Origin: Sulfitobacter sp. F26169L
Lineage (GTDB): Bacteria; Pseudomonadota; Alphaproteobacteria; Rhodobacterales; Rhodobacteraceae
NCBI RefSeq assembly: GCF_026410285.1
Contig: NZ_JAPMLP010000001.1
Location: 186,001 to 250,000, forward strand
Direction of reading: 5' to 3'
DNA: 64,000 nucleotides
The notes under the pieces were generated by a model that worked only from the letters and a program-made list of their open reading frames with translations, ran no database searches and had not been told where the DNA came from. Position 1 is the first letter of the stretch, and the number at the start of each line of letters is the position of its first letter. Below are positions 34,783 to 44,680 of this stretch, piece after piece. The position numbers and the translations under genes are program-made.

Positions 34783-37320
34783 GTGCAGAACAACCCCAAT
34801 ACCACCCTCGTCACACAAGACGCCCCCATCGCCAACAACACCCACGGCGGGCGGGCGAAATGTTTGCAACGTCTGGTGCGAATGGATTTGCCTGTGCCGC
34901 GCACGGTGGCGCTGTCTTTTGAAACGATCGAAAAAATCGCCAACGGCGAGATGCCCGATGTCGATCTGGTGGTTGACCAGTTCCCCAAAGAGGCGCTGCT
35001 GTGTGTGCGCCCGTCCAGCGAAGACCCCGATTGGGGCGGGCCGGGGGCGGTGCTGAACATCGGGATGAACGATAAGCGGTTCGAGAAGTATTCCAGAACC
35101 ATGGGTGAAGACGCGGCAGCGGCCCTTTATACACGGTTTATTCAGTCTTACGCGATAAATGTCGCACGGCTTGACCCTGATATGTTCGACGATGTCGAGG
35201 GGGAGGGCCGCGCGGCACTGGCTGAAACCATCGCCGCGTATGAGCATGAAACAGAAGAGAAATTTCCGCAATCGCGGCGCACTCAGCTTGCGGCGGTACT
35301 GCGGTCCATGGCGCGCGCGTGGAGCGGGACTTCGGCGCGCTTGCTGCGCCAGGCCAAAGGCGCGCCAACGGATGCGGGGTTGGGCCTTGTGGTGCAGCAG
35401 ATGATATTCGGCCTTGGCGCTGGGCAGTGCGGATCGGGTGTTTTGCAGCTGGTGGACAGCGGCACAGGCGCAGAGCAGGTTACAGGCCGTTACCTGAGCC
35501 AGAGTCAGGGCCGCGATGCGCTGGATGACGATAACGATGCGCTCTACCTCACCCGTGATCCGCGCGGCCCGTCGCTGGAGGAAAAGCTGCCGGAGGCGTT
35601 CGAGACGCTGAAAACCTACGCCAGCCTGATGCGCACCCGTCTGCGTGAGGAAATGCAGGTAGAATTCGCCATCGACGATGGTGTTGTTCATATTCTGGAC
35701 GGTGTGCGGGTTGCGCGGTCTTCGCGCGGTGCAGTGCGGATTGCGGTGACCCTTGCGCAGGATGGTGTGATCAGCCGTGAAGAAGCGCTGATGCGGGTGC
35801 CGCCACGCCTGTTGACGGAACTGCTGCACCGCCAGATTGACCCGTCCGCGCGGCGCGACATTGTGGGCAGGGGTATCGCTGCCAGCCCCGGTGCCGCCAC
35901 GGGGCGTCTGGTGTTTGATTCCGCCGGTGCGCAGGCAAGCGCCGCGCGCGGAGAGCCGTGTATACTGGTCCGCCGCGAGACGACATCGGAAGATGTGCGC
36001 GGAATGCACGCAGCCAGCGCGGTTTTGACAGAGCGGGGCGGTATCACCAGCCATGCCGCCGTGATCGGGCGGGGCATCGGACTGCCCTGCGTTGTGGGGG
36101 CCTCAAGCCTTATTTTCAACCAGCGCGACAAAACCATCACGACCCGCGAGGGGCGGGTGTTTCACGCCGGTGACCAGATGACCGTTGATGGTTCCACAGG
36201 GCAGATTCTGGCCGGTGCCGCCGCCATGCAAGAGGCGGCGCTGGATGATTATTTTCAGCAGTTGATGGCGTGGGCCACCGACACCGCCGATATAAAGGTG
36301 CGCGCCAACGCCGATACCCCTGCCGATGCGCAAACCGCGCGCAATTTCAACGCCGAAGGCATCGGGCTGTGCCGTACGGAACACATGTTTTTTGACAGCT
36401 GGCGCCTGACAGTCATGCGCGAGATGATTTTTGCCGATACATCCGACGGTCGCCGCGCTGTGCTGGAGCGGCTGTTGCCGATGCAACGCGATGATTTTAC
36501 ACAGCTTTTTCGCATCATGCAGGGCCAGCCAGTGTGCATCCGCCTGTTTGATCCGCCACTCCACGAATTTCTGCCCATGGATGCAAGCGGGCAGCGAGAA
36601 CTGGCCGAAGCGCTTGGCCTTCCGCGGTCCGATGTGACCCGGCGGATTGAAGCGATGCGCGAGTACAACCCGATGCTGGGTCTGCGCGGTGTCCGTCTGG
36701 GGATTACGGTGCCGGAAATCTATGAAATGCAGGCGCGCGCGATTTTCGAGGCTATTCTGGACGCCAGTGATGATGGCGCGCCGGTGATGGCGGAAATCAT
36801 GATCCCGCTGGTATCTGCGCGCCGTGAAGTCGAACTAGTCAAAAATGCAATCGACGCAGTAGCACAAGCGGTACGGCAGGAACGCGACGTGCCATTCGAA
36901 TACCGCCTGGGTGTTATGGTGGAAACCCCGCGCGCCTGCCTGCGCGCAGCCGAGATCGCGCCTTATTGCGCCTTCCTTAGTTTCGGCACGAACGATTTGA
37001 CGCAGATGACCTATGGACTGTCGCGCGACGATGCGGGACGGTTTATGTCGGACTATGTCCAGCAGGGTGTTTTTGACGAAGACCCGTTTCACACGCTGGA
37101 TATCGACGGTGTAGGGGAGCTGTTGACGCTGGGCGCGCAACGTGGCCGACAGGCGAAACCAGATATCACGGTATCGGTCTGCGGAGAGCATGGCGGCAAC
37201 CCCGAATCGATAGCATTTTGCCGTGCGGCAGGATTTGACTATGTTTCGTGCTCGCCATTTCGCGTTCCGGTTGCAAGGCTTGCTGCCGCGCAGCTTGCGA
37301 TTTCAGACAAGATAAGGTGA
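34783..37320 (+). CDS. ppdK: pyruvate, phosphate dikinase (divergent N-terminus)
   Basis: Interconverts pyruvate, ATP and phosphate with PEP, AMP and pyrophosphate. About 845 residues. An N-terminal ATP-grasp part (NNTHGGRAKCLQRLVRMDLP, LLCVRPSSEDPDWGG) is shorter and more divergent than in plant or Clostridium enzymes. The phospho-His domain has ERGGITSHAAVIGRG. The C-terminal PEP barrel has GIGLCRTEHMFF, IRLFDPPLHEFLP, TNDLTQMTYGLSRDD and the catalytic Cys in VSVCGEHGG. The GTG at 34783 is preferred because AGAGGA lies seven bases before it; ATG 34753 is an alternative. It begins about 95 bp after glyS and may be cotranscribed. Confidence 0.88.
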   Translation: MQNNPNTTLVTQDAPIANNTHGGRAKCLQRLVRMDLPVPRTVALSFETIEKIANGEMPDVDLVVDQFPKEALLCVRPSSEDPDWGGPGAVLNIGMNDKRFEKYSRTMGEDAAAALYTRFIQSYAINVARLDPDMFDDVEGEGRAALAETIAAYEHETEEKFPQSRRTQLAAVLRSMARAWSGTSARLLRQAKGAPTDAGLGLVVQQMIFGLGAGQCGSGVLQLVDSGTGAEQVTGRYLSQSQGRDALDDDNDALYLTRDPRGPSLEEKLPEAFETLKTYASLMRTRLREEMQVEFAIDDGVVHILDGVRVARSSRGAVRIAVTLAQDGVISREEALMRVPPRLLTELLHRQIDPSARRDIVGRGIAASPGAATGRLVFDSAGAQASAARGEPCILVRRETTSEDVRGMHAASAVLTERGGITSHAAVIGRGIGLPCVVGASSLIFNQRDKTITTREGRVFHAGDQMTVDGSTGQILAGAAAMQEAALDDYFQQLMAWATDTADIKVRANADTPADAQTARNFNAEGIGLCRTEHMFFDSWRLTVMREMIFADTSDGRRAVLERLLPMQRDDFTQLFRIMQGQPVCIRLFDPPLHEFLPMDASGQRELAEALGLPRSDVTRRIEAMREYNPMLGLRGVRLGITVPEIYEMQARAIFEAILDASDDGAPVMAEIMIPLVSARREVELVKNAIDAVAQAVRQERDVPFEYRLGVMVETPRACLRAAEIAPYCAFLSFGTNDLTQMTYGLSRDDAGRFMSDYVQQGVFDEDPFHTLDIDGVGELLTLGAQRGRQAKPDITVSVCGEHGGNPESIAFCRAAGFDYVSCSPFRVPVARLAAAQLAISDKIR

Positions 37321-37469
37321 TATTCCCATAATCTGAACACAATATGTGGTGTTGATCGGCGGTAGCTTGCCAGTTTTGTCCGTGCGGGTTGCCTGAACCG
37401 GTTTAGCGGTCTAGCGCATCGGTTGAACGAAGCTGCCGGAGATAATCGATGATCCTGTCTGTAAATTTC

Positions 37470-38102
37470 ATGCGTGTGGCGCGCTTTTGCATATCTGCCG
37501 CTGTAATCGCAGTCCTGCCATTGAGTGCAATTGCCAATACCACCGCTGAAAAGCTGGCCCGGACCGAAGCGCGCGGCATCGCCAGCGTGTCGGCTGACCG
37601 GATGAAACTGCTAGGCAAATTGCCTGTGAGCGCCGGGGTCGGGGATGTCGTTTTCTCGCGCGCGTGGCTTGCAAGGCAGCCCAAAGCGAAAGGCTCCGCC
37701 GAATTTCGCTGTCTGGCCGAGGCGCTGTACTTCGAGGCACGCGGCGAGACGGTGAAGGGGCAGTTTGCAGTTGCCGAAGTGATCCGCAATCGCGTCAAAT
37801 CGGGCCGTTTCCCGAATTCTTACTGCGGTGTGATCAATCAGGGAACAGGCAAAAAGTACCAGTGTCAGTTCACCTACACCTGCGATGGTCGTCCCGAAGT
37901 CGTTTCTGAACCCGCCGCGTTTGCTCAGGTCGCCAAGGTTGCGCGCGCAACCATTGATGGCAAATCGCCCGACATCACACATGGCGCCACTTTCTACCAC
38001 ACCACAGCCGTTCGCCCCAGTTGGGCACGTAAATTCACGAATACTGCGCGCTTTGGTGTGCATCTGTTTTACCGTCGCGGCGTTCGCACAGCCAGCAACT
38101 GA
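37470..38102 (+). CDS. SleB-type cell wall hydrolase
   Basis: Periplasmic hydrolase of the SleB/Hydrolase_2 family that acts on peptidoglycan. 210 residues: signal peptide (RVARFCISAAVIAVLPLSAIA), a roughly 60-residue linker, then the catalytic core with CLAEALYFEARGE (catalytic Glu), FAVAEVIRNRVKSGRFPN, YCGVINQG, CQFTYTCDG and GATFYHTTAVRPSW. The short form, without a PG-binding domain, is common in Rhodobacterales. ATG 37470 begins the signal peptide; ATG 37449 would add seven residues and cannot be excluded. It precedes folB by 91 bp. Confidence 0.85.
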   Translation: MRVARFCISAAVIAVLPLSAIANTTAEKLARTEARGIASVSADRMKLLGKLPVSAGVGDVVFSRAWLARQPKAKGSAEFRCLAEALYFEARGETVKGQFAVAEVIRNRVKSGRFPNSYCGVINQGTGKKYQCQFTYTCDGRPEVVSEPAAFAQVAKVARATIDGKSPDITHGATFYHTTAVRPSWARKFTNTARFGVHLFYRRGVRTASN

Positions 38103-38193
38103 CGCAAAGTGGCCCGCAGATGGCGTTTGTCGCCCTGTACGATCGGCGGGGTTCGCTATAAACCCGCCAAAACAGCCTGCGGGAGCATTATTT

Positions 38194-39117
38194 ATGTCGT
38201 CTGAGACGCGCCTTGCCTTTGCCCATCCGTCCGAGCGTTCCGCCGCGACATCCACCGATGACGTGCTAGACCGCATTTCGGTGCGCGATCATATCGTAGA
38301 AGTCGAGATCGGCGCGTTTCAGGCTGAGCGGGGGGTAACGCAGCGCGTCTGCTTCAACATCGTCGTCGAGGTACAACCGCTGGTTGGCGAGATCGACGAT
38401 GATGTGGATCGCATCTTGTCGTATGATCGCGTGACAGAGGCCATTCAGGCGGAACTGGCAGTAGAGCGTTTGGCCCTGCTGGAAACCCTCGCGGCGCGTA
38501 TCGCAGAGCGGATTTTGCTGGAGCCGCAGGCGATGCGGGTATTTGTGCGCATCGAAAAGCTGGATCGGGGTCCGGGAGCGTTGGGTGTGGAGATTGTGCG
38601 CGCGCGCGATGGTGCGCCCCCTGCCGAAATCGCGCCGGAGCCTGCCCCCCATCCCGAACTGGTTTTTCTAAGCAATGACGCCATTGCATCGCCACATCTA
38701 AAAAACTGGCTGGACCAGTTGCACGGGCAGGGGCAGCCCCTGATCCTGTGTGTAGGCGCGTCCGATCTTCCCCCGCCGAGTGTTGCGCATAAGATGGCCC
38801 AGCGCCGGATTGATCTGCTGGCGATTGAACAAAATGCGTGGGTGCTGGCGGCACGAGATGAGCGCTGCGTGGTGGTTGAGACACGTACCGAATTGGACTG
38901 GGCGATGAAGAATGGCCAGACCAGCGTTTGGGCCCCGTCCAAGATTGTGCTTGATAGCGTTGATCCCGCAGGTGCAAGCCCGCGTGATGCGGTTGCCCTT
39001 GCGGCGTGGTTTGCATCGACATTCGAGGCGCGTGAAATGCTGGTGATCGGGGCGCAGCTGCCCGAGACAACCGCAGTTCCCCTGCGCGCGGTGTCTGCAG
39101 ACCAAGAGACGCTGTAG
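38194..39117 (+). CDS. folB: dihydroneopterin aldolase with C-terminal extension
   Basis: Cleaves 7,8-dihydroneopterin to 6-hydroxymethyl-dihydropterin in folate synthesis. Residues about 28-130 are the FolB tunnelling fold: ISVRDHIVEVEIGAFQAERG, a helix with LSYDRVTEAIQAELA, LLETLAARIAERIL and VRIEKLDRGPGALGVEI. The remaining 170 residues (PHPELVFLSND ... EMLVIGAQLPE) are absent from ordinary 120-residue FolB and have no domain I recognise. Start ATG 38194 follows GGGAG; an upstream open frame is noncoding overlap with the hydrolase gene. The stop is immediately followed by the folP ATG, so the two are an operon. Confidence 0.87.
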   Translation: MSSETRLAFAHPSERSAATSTDDVLDRISVRDHIVEVEIGAFQAERGVTQRVCFNIVVEVQPLVGEIDDDVDRILSYDRVTEAIQAELAVERLALLETLAARIAERILLEPQAMRVFVRIEKLDRGPGALGVEIVRARDGAPPAEIAPEPAPHPELVFLSNDAIASPHLKNWLDQLHGQGQPLILCVGASDLPPPSVAHKMAQRRIDLLAIEQNAWVLAARDERCVVVETRTELDWAMKNGQTSVWAPSKIVLDSVDPAGASPRDAVALAAWFASTFEAREMLVIGAQLPETTAVPLRAVSADQETL

Positions 39118-40134
39118 ATGACGCGATCCTATTACCGTCCGATTGTACAGTCCGATGATGCCAGTCCGGCCTCTGCCCTTTTGCTTGCAGGCGGCTGGGG
39201 GTGGTTCACTCACGTAGAGGTGTTGCGCCGCGGCTCTGCCTCAAAGGTGATCAACGCGGAGCGAATACCCGATCAGGTAAAGGCGGCATTGCTGGACGAG
39301 CGGGCGAACATTGCGTTGCGTCCGCAAATCATGGGCATCGTAAATGCCACACCTGACAGCTTTTCCGATGGAGGGCTGCACGCGGTGGCAAGTGATGCCA
39401 TTGCTGGCGGGCTGGCGATGGCGCAGGCAGGCGCGGATATTCTTGATATTGGTGGTGAATCAACCCGCCCCGGCGCAAAGACTGTAGGCGCGGACGAGGA
39501 GATTGCGCGCATTGTACCTGTGATCGCAGGACTGCGTGCCCAAGGCTTCGACAGAGTGATTTCTGTTGATACGCGCAAGGCCGATGTCGCGCGGGCGGCA
39601 CTGGCGGCAGGAGCCACCCTCATCAATGATGTGTCCGGTTTCACTTTTGACCCAGAACTGGCGGCAGTTGCGGCGGCGGCGCAGGTGCCAGTCTGCGTTA
39701 TGCATGGCCCCGTTGACCCCGAGATCATGGACAATGATCCGCGTTACGATGACGTTCTGCTTGAGGTTTATGATTTCCTTGAAGGCCGGATTGCCGCGTT
39801 GGAAAACAAGGGCATTGCGCGACACAATATAATCGCTGATCCCGGGATCGGGTTTGCAAAAACGCTCGATCACAATCTGGCGTTGCTGGCGCGGCTCAGC
39901 CTGTTTCACAGTCTGGGTGTGACGCTGTTGCTGGGAGCATCCCGCAAGCGGTTTATCGGAACAATTGGCGGTGGCGTTGATGCTGGTGACCGCGCAGCGG
40001 GATCAATTGCGGTAGCATTGGCGGGGATTGCACAGGGTGTGCAGATTGTGCGTGTGCATGATGTTGCGCAGACTGCGCAGGCGGTTGCGCTCTGGCAGGC
40101 GAGTGTTCGGGGAGCGTGGGCGGCTAGCGGTTAA
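39118..40134 (+). CDS. folP: dihydropteroate synthase
   Basis: Condenses hydroxymethyl-dihydropterin pyrophosphate with p-aminobenzoate; target of sulfonamides. 338 residues. An N-terminal 65-residue family extension is followed by the TIM barrel with IMGIVNATPDSFSDGG, DIGGESTRPGA, VDTRKADVA, INDVSGF, IADPGIGFAKT and LLGASRKRFIG. All loops needed for substrate binding look intact. The ATG directly abuts the folB stop. The 3' end overlaps the convergent DMT gene by 11 bp. Product of folB/folP uses the pterin made by FolE2 (23628). glmM, a frequent neighbour of folP, is not present. Confidence 0.96.
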   Translation: MTRSYYRPIVQSDDASPASALLLAGGWGWFTHVEVLRRGSASKVINAERIPDQVKAALLDERANIALRPQIMGIVNATPDSFSDGGLHAVASDAIAGGLAMAQAGADILDIGGESTRPGAKTVGADEEIARIVPVIAGLRAQGFDRVISVDTRKADVARAALAAGATLINDVSGFTFDPELAAVAAAAQVPVCVMHGPVDPEIMDNDPRYDDVLLEVYDFLEGRIAALENKGIARHNIIADPGIGFAKTLDHNLALLARLSLFHSLGVTLLLGASRKRFIGTIGGGVDAGDRAAGSIAVALAGIAQGVQIVRVHDVAQTAQAVALWQASVRGAWAASG

Positions 40135-41050
40135 ACAGCCGTTTTATTGCGCCATACTGGCTCAAGCCGACGCCCAGCAAGATCAACGCCATGGCCAGCA
40201 ACAGGGATCGCGGCAATGGTTCTCCGAGTATCAGCGCCCCTAGTATCACCGACCAGACAGGAACCTGATAATTTACGAGGGACATAAATACCGGCCCCGC
40301 ACTGCGTACAACCAGAACGCGCAGAAAATTGGCGCCAGCGGTAGGAACCAGCCCCAGAAAAGCAAGAACCAAAAAAAGTGTGGGTGTTGGTAGGGGCGGT
40401 GGCCCTTCGATTGTCCACGCCAGTGGTATGGTCATCACTGCGCCGATGATCAATAAGACGGTGGCAAGGCCGATCGGATGCGCAGCGGGCAGGCGGCGCA
40501 GCATGATGGAGCCGACCGCATAGCAACTGGCAGCAAGAACGCAGGCAATCCGCCCAGCTGTTTCCAGGCTCGCGCCTGTTGACACGAAGGCTTGCGTACC
40601 GATCAGGATAACCACCCCGATAAATCCGATCAAAAAACCGATGGTTTTGCGCGGCGTCATCTTTTCACCTTGAATGGTGAAATGGGCAATTGGCAAGACT
40701 ATCAGGGCAACTGCGGCCATGGACACGCCAGCAAATCCCGAGGTCACGTGTTGCTGGCCCCAAGCCAGCAGGGAAAACGGCACCGTCGAACTGAGGCCAC
40801 CGATAATCAGCATATCCCGCTTGGCGGCGGGTGTCGTTTTTTCGGTGAATAACGGCCGTCCCATTATCGTCCAGATTACGCCCATCAGAACGGCTGCGAT
40901 GGTCACGCGGGAAGCCGCCAGCCAAAAGGGCGGCATGCCTTCGCCCAGCGCAATTTCAGTCACCATAAATGTGCCGCCCCACGTGAAGCCGAGGATTGCT
41001 ACCATGAGCCAGCTGAGCGGGGTGATCCGTGGGGGAGTGTCCATCAGCAC
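40124..41050 (-). CDS. DMT-superfamily (EamA) transporter
   Basis: 308 residues, ten helices in two EamA repeats: the first has ILGFTWGGTFMVTEIALGE, the second ASCYAVGSIMLRRL and ends YQVPVWSVILGALILGEPLP, both characteristic of EamA/RhaT proteins. Substrate unknown. The start may be Met1 or Met3; neither has a clear ribosome site. It is convergent with folP (11-bp overlap) and lies upstream of nothing on its own strand, being separated from ilvC by the ilvC terminator. Third DMT protein in this window. Confidence 0.87.
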   Translation of the reverse strand: MLMDTPPRITPLSWLMVAILGFTWGGTFMVTEIALGEGMPPFWLAASRVTIAAVLMGVIWTIMGRPLFTEKTTPAAKRDMLIIGGLSSTVPFSLLAWGQQHVTSGFAGVSMAAVALIVLPIAHFTIQGEKMTPRKTIGFLIGFIGVVILIGTQAFVSTGASLETAGRIACVLAASCYAVGSIMLRRLPAAHPIGLATVLLIIGAVMTIPLAWTIEGPPPLPTPTLFLVLAFLGLVPTAGANFLRVLVVRSAGPVFMSLVNYQVPVWSVILGALILGEPLPRSLLLAMALILLGVGLSQYGAIKRLFNR

Positions 41051-41142
41051 AGATAGGAGTAAACGGAGCCGCAGGGCAAGGGCGCCTTTACAAGTGACGT
41101 CGCTTTCACAACATACGCAAAGCTTGTTGCCCCATCACAAAG

Positions 41143-41177
41143 CAAAAAAAAGGCCCGAGGTGATCCCGGGCCTTTTC
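41143..41177 (-). terminator. terminator of ilvC
   Basis: On the minus strand AAAAGGCCCGGG pairs with CTCGGGCCTTTT around a short loop, followed by a run of T (the AAAAAAAA at 41144-41151 on the plus strand). It lies about 20 bp past the ilvC stop. Confidence 0.9.
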
Positions 41178-41195
41178 AAAATCTGAATTCCAGAT

Positions 41196-42254
<1,059 letters not shown>

Positions 42255-42351
42255 CTATCCGAAGTCAGGCGTGATTGAAGTGTAGTTACATGGATATTTA
42301 CAGCCAAAAGAAAAAGAGTTATGCGTGAAATTCAATAACTTTGGAAAAATC

Positions 42352-42807
42352 ATGCTTGATGACGATGATCGCCGCTTGTTGCGTTATTGGCAGGCCGAGC
42401 CGAGCCTTAGTCAGGGCGAGTTGGCGGAAAGGGCGGGGATGACCACTGGCCGTGCGACACGTCGTATCGCGCGGATGCAGGAACTGGGTGTGGTGAAAGG
42501 CGTCGGCGTTGTTATCGACTGGGCTGCGTTGGGCTATGCGGTCGAAGTGTCGTTGCGGGTCACTTTGGACAAAACCCAAGGCAACGCCTTTGATGCCTTC
42601 ATGGCGCAGGCGCGCAACGTGCCGGAAGTGATAGAATTGCAGACGTTTCTGGGGCGCGTGGATGTGCGCCTGTCGATCATTGCCCGCGATATGGCGCATT
42701 ATCAGGAAATCTACCGCAACCAGATTTTAATGCTGCCGCATATCTCCGAGATCGAGGCGTTGATGCATGTGGCGCGAATAAAGACCAGCCAGGGGGTGCC
42801 GCTGTGA
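42352..42807 (+). CDS. Lrp/AsnC-family transcriptional regulator (first of a tandem pair)
   Basis: 151 residues. The N-terminal winged HTH has LDDDDRRLLRYWQAEP and SQGELAERAGMTTGRATRRI; the C-terminal RAM domain (about 65-150) has the alpha/beta pattern including VIELQTFLGRVDVRLSIIARD. Ligand not predictable, though amino acids are usual. ATG 42352 gives a standard Lrp start; GTG 42325 would add nine residues. It overlaps the second regulator by 4 bp (GTGA) and is divergent from ilvC. The two proteins may form heteromers, which is known for other tandem Lrp pairs. Confidence 0.88.
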   Translation: MLDDDDRRLLRYWQAEPSLSQGELAERAGMTTGRATRRIARMQELGVVKGVGVVIDWAALGYAVEVSLRVTLDKTQGNAFDAFMAQARNVPEVIELQTFLGRVDVRLSIIARDMAHYQEIYRNQILMLPHISEIEALMHVARIKTSQGVPL

Positions 42808-43259
42808 CCCGACTGGATGATACCGATGCAAGACTTCTGCGGGCGCTGGCGCGGGACGCAGGGCAAAGCACCGCCGCTTTGGGGCAGCGGTTCGGGTTAA
42901 GCCAGCCAGCGACCTGGCGGCGCATTCGGCGTCTGGAGGAAGCAGGGGTGATCCGTGGCCGTCATCTGAAGCTGGATGCGGAAAAGCTCGGCTTTGGCGT
43001 GACCGTCTTTCTGGGCGTAAAGCTGGCATTGCGGGGGCGCGTCAGCCTTGAGGATTTTGAACGCGCGGTGACCGCAATCCCCGAAGTGCAAACCGTCGAG
43101 CATGTGTTGGGCCTATATGATTATCGATTGCGTGTCGTGGCGCGCAACCTGCCCGATTTCGAGCGGGTGTTGCGGCGGCGGATAATGACGCTGCCGGGAG
43201 CGGGGGAGGTAGAGGCCAACGTGCTATTGAGCGAGGAACGACTGGCGGGGCCGCTGTAG
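42804..43259 (+). CDS. Lrp/AsnC-family transcriptional regulator (second of a tandem pair)
   Basis: 151 residues, same length as its upstream neighbour but clearly diverged. HTH: LDDTDARLLRALARDAGQST with RFGLSQPATWRRIRRLEEAGVI. RAM domain: EVQTVEHVLGLYDYRLRVVARNLPDFERVL. It starts at GTG 42804, overlapping the first regulator's stop, so translation is coupled. The region after it (43260-43395) holds no gene; the aminotransferase follows. Confidence 0.88.
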   Translation: MTRLDDTDARLLRALARDAGQSTAALGQRFGLSQPATWRRIRRLEEAGVIRGRHLKLDAEKLGFGVTVFLGVKLALRGRVSLEDFERAVTAIPEVQTVEHVLGLYDYRLRVVARNLPDFERVLRRRIMTLPGAGEVEANVLLSEERLAGPL

Positions 43260-43395
43260 CGTTCGCTAAAGGAAACTTTGTTCCGCAGTCGGGCGTGGAG
43301 TGGGCGGAATATGGTCACGGTACACCCAGATAGACTTTGCCTTGTATCTGCGCAGTTCCTATTCAGAAGACCAATTGTTGATGAAAGGTCTGAAT

Positions 43396-44520
43396 ATGGC
43401 GTTGCTTGATACGGTAGACCCGCAAGGGTTAGAGGAATTTTCGGTTGTTTTCACGGATCGCTCTCTCAATTCGATGAGCGGTACGTTCCAGCAGGTGATG
43501 CGCGACATTCACGCGATGCTGTGTGAAGTCTATGGCGCGCAATCGGCTGTGATCGTTCCGGGTGGCGGATCGTACGGGATGGAATCGGTGGCCCGCCAGT
43601 TCGCCCGCGGCGAAGAGGTACTTGTGGTGCGTAATGGCTGGTTTTCCTATCGTTGGAGCCAGATCATCGAGACCGGTGGATTGACCGGTAAAGCGACAGT
43701 GCTGAAAGCGCGTGCGCAGGGCAATGCCACCCCTGCACCCTATGCGCCTGCGCCGATTGAAGATGTGGTCGAGGCGATCCGGAAAGAAAAACCGAAAGTT
43801 GTTTTTGCCCCGCATGTAGAGACATCGGCGGGCGTGATCCTGCCCGATGACTATATCACCGCGATGGCGTCTGCGGCGCATGATGTTGGCGCATTGATGG
43901 TGCTGGATTGTATTGCCTCCGGTTGCGCATGGGTGGATATGAAGGCGCTTGGCGTTGATGTGCTGATCTCGGCCCCGCAAAAAGGGTGGAGTGCGCAGCC
44001 CTGTGCGGGTTTGGTGATGCTGTCAGAACGCGGCGTTGCGCGGCTGGGCGAAACGCAATCCGACAGTTTTGCGCTTGATCTGGCCAAGTGGCATGCGATC
44101 ATGCAGGTCTATCTGGATGGCGGACACGCCTATCACGCTACAATGCCGACCGATGCGCTGCGCGTATTCCGCGACACCATGATCGAAACACAAGAATACG
44201 GTTTCGACCGCTTGAAAGAGGCGCAATGGAAGCTGGGGGATGGCGTGCGGATGATGATGGCCGAAAAGGGTATCACATCCGTCGCTGCCGACGGTTACGG
44301 CGCACCCGGTGTTGTCGTTTGTTATACAGATGATCCTGACGTGAAGTCGGGCAAGGCGTTTGCCGCTGAGGGCATGCAGATCGCTGCTGGTGTCCCGCTG
44401 CAAGTGGGAGAGCCTGACGGCTTCAGCACTTTCCGTCTCGGGTTGTTCGGGCTGGACAAGCTCTACGATGTCGATGCCACGCTGGGGCGGCTTAAGGCGG
44501 TTGTGGACAAGGTGTTGTAG
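43396..44520 (+). CDS. class V aminotransferase (alanine/serine-glyoxylate type)
   Basis: PLP enzyme of 374 residues. The fold-type I landmarks are MSGTFQQVM, the substrate loop VIVPGGGSYGMESV, the PLP-aspartate in ALMVLDCIASG and the Schiff-base lysine in LISAPQKGWSAQPCAGLVM. Near the end, FSTFRLGLFGLDKL is a typical class V close. The sequence fits the alanine-glyoxylate/serine-glyoxylate/2-aminoethylphosphonate branch but I cannot tell which. ATG 43396 follows AAAGG with good spacing; ATG 43381 is also possible. Its place after two Lrp-type regulators suggests amino-acid-responsive control. Confidence 0.85.
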   Translation: MALLDTVDPQGLEEFSVVFTDRSLNSMSGTFQQVMRDIHAMLCEVYGAQSAVIVPGGGSYGMESVARQFARGEEVLVVRNGWFSYRWSQIIETGGLTGKATVLKARAQGNATPAPYAPAPIEDVVEAIRKEKPKVVFAPHVETSAGVILPDDYITAMASAAHDVGALMVLDCIASGCAWVDMKALGVDVLISAPQKGWSAQPCAGLVMLSERGVARLGETQSDSFALDLAKWHAIMQVYLDGGHAYHATMPTDALRVFRDTMIETQEYGFDRLKEAQWKLGDGVRMMMAEKGITSVAADGYGAPGVVVCYTDDPDVKSGKAFAAEGMQIAAGVPLQVGEPDGFSTFRLGLFGLDKLYDVDATLGRLKAVVDKVL

Positions 44521-44680
44521 GTAACGCAAGCAACGCGGCCGAGATCGGTGCGTTGCCATGACATCGCAGCGAGACACTTGGGCTTGTGCCGCTGATCCGG
44601 TACAAGCCATCTATTAGCCGGTTCTAGATGTCTGCGCGGCTCGCGCTGCGCCTGAGAATTATTTGCGCAGGGAGACTGAC

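Noticed and set aside
34630-36054. 474-codon minus-strand frame opposite the ppdK gene
   Set aside because: Antisense of a well-supported enzyme, His/Arg/Gln-rich, no domain.
42352-43259. Could the tandem AsnC-like pair be siroheme decarboxylase (AhbAB/NirDLGH)?
   Set aside because: Both have a normal Lrp HTH and RAM pattern and no nir or heme d1 genes are near, so regulators are the simpler reading.
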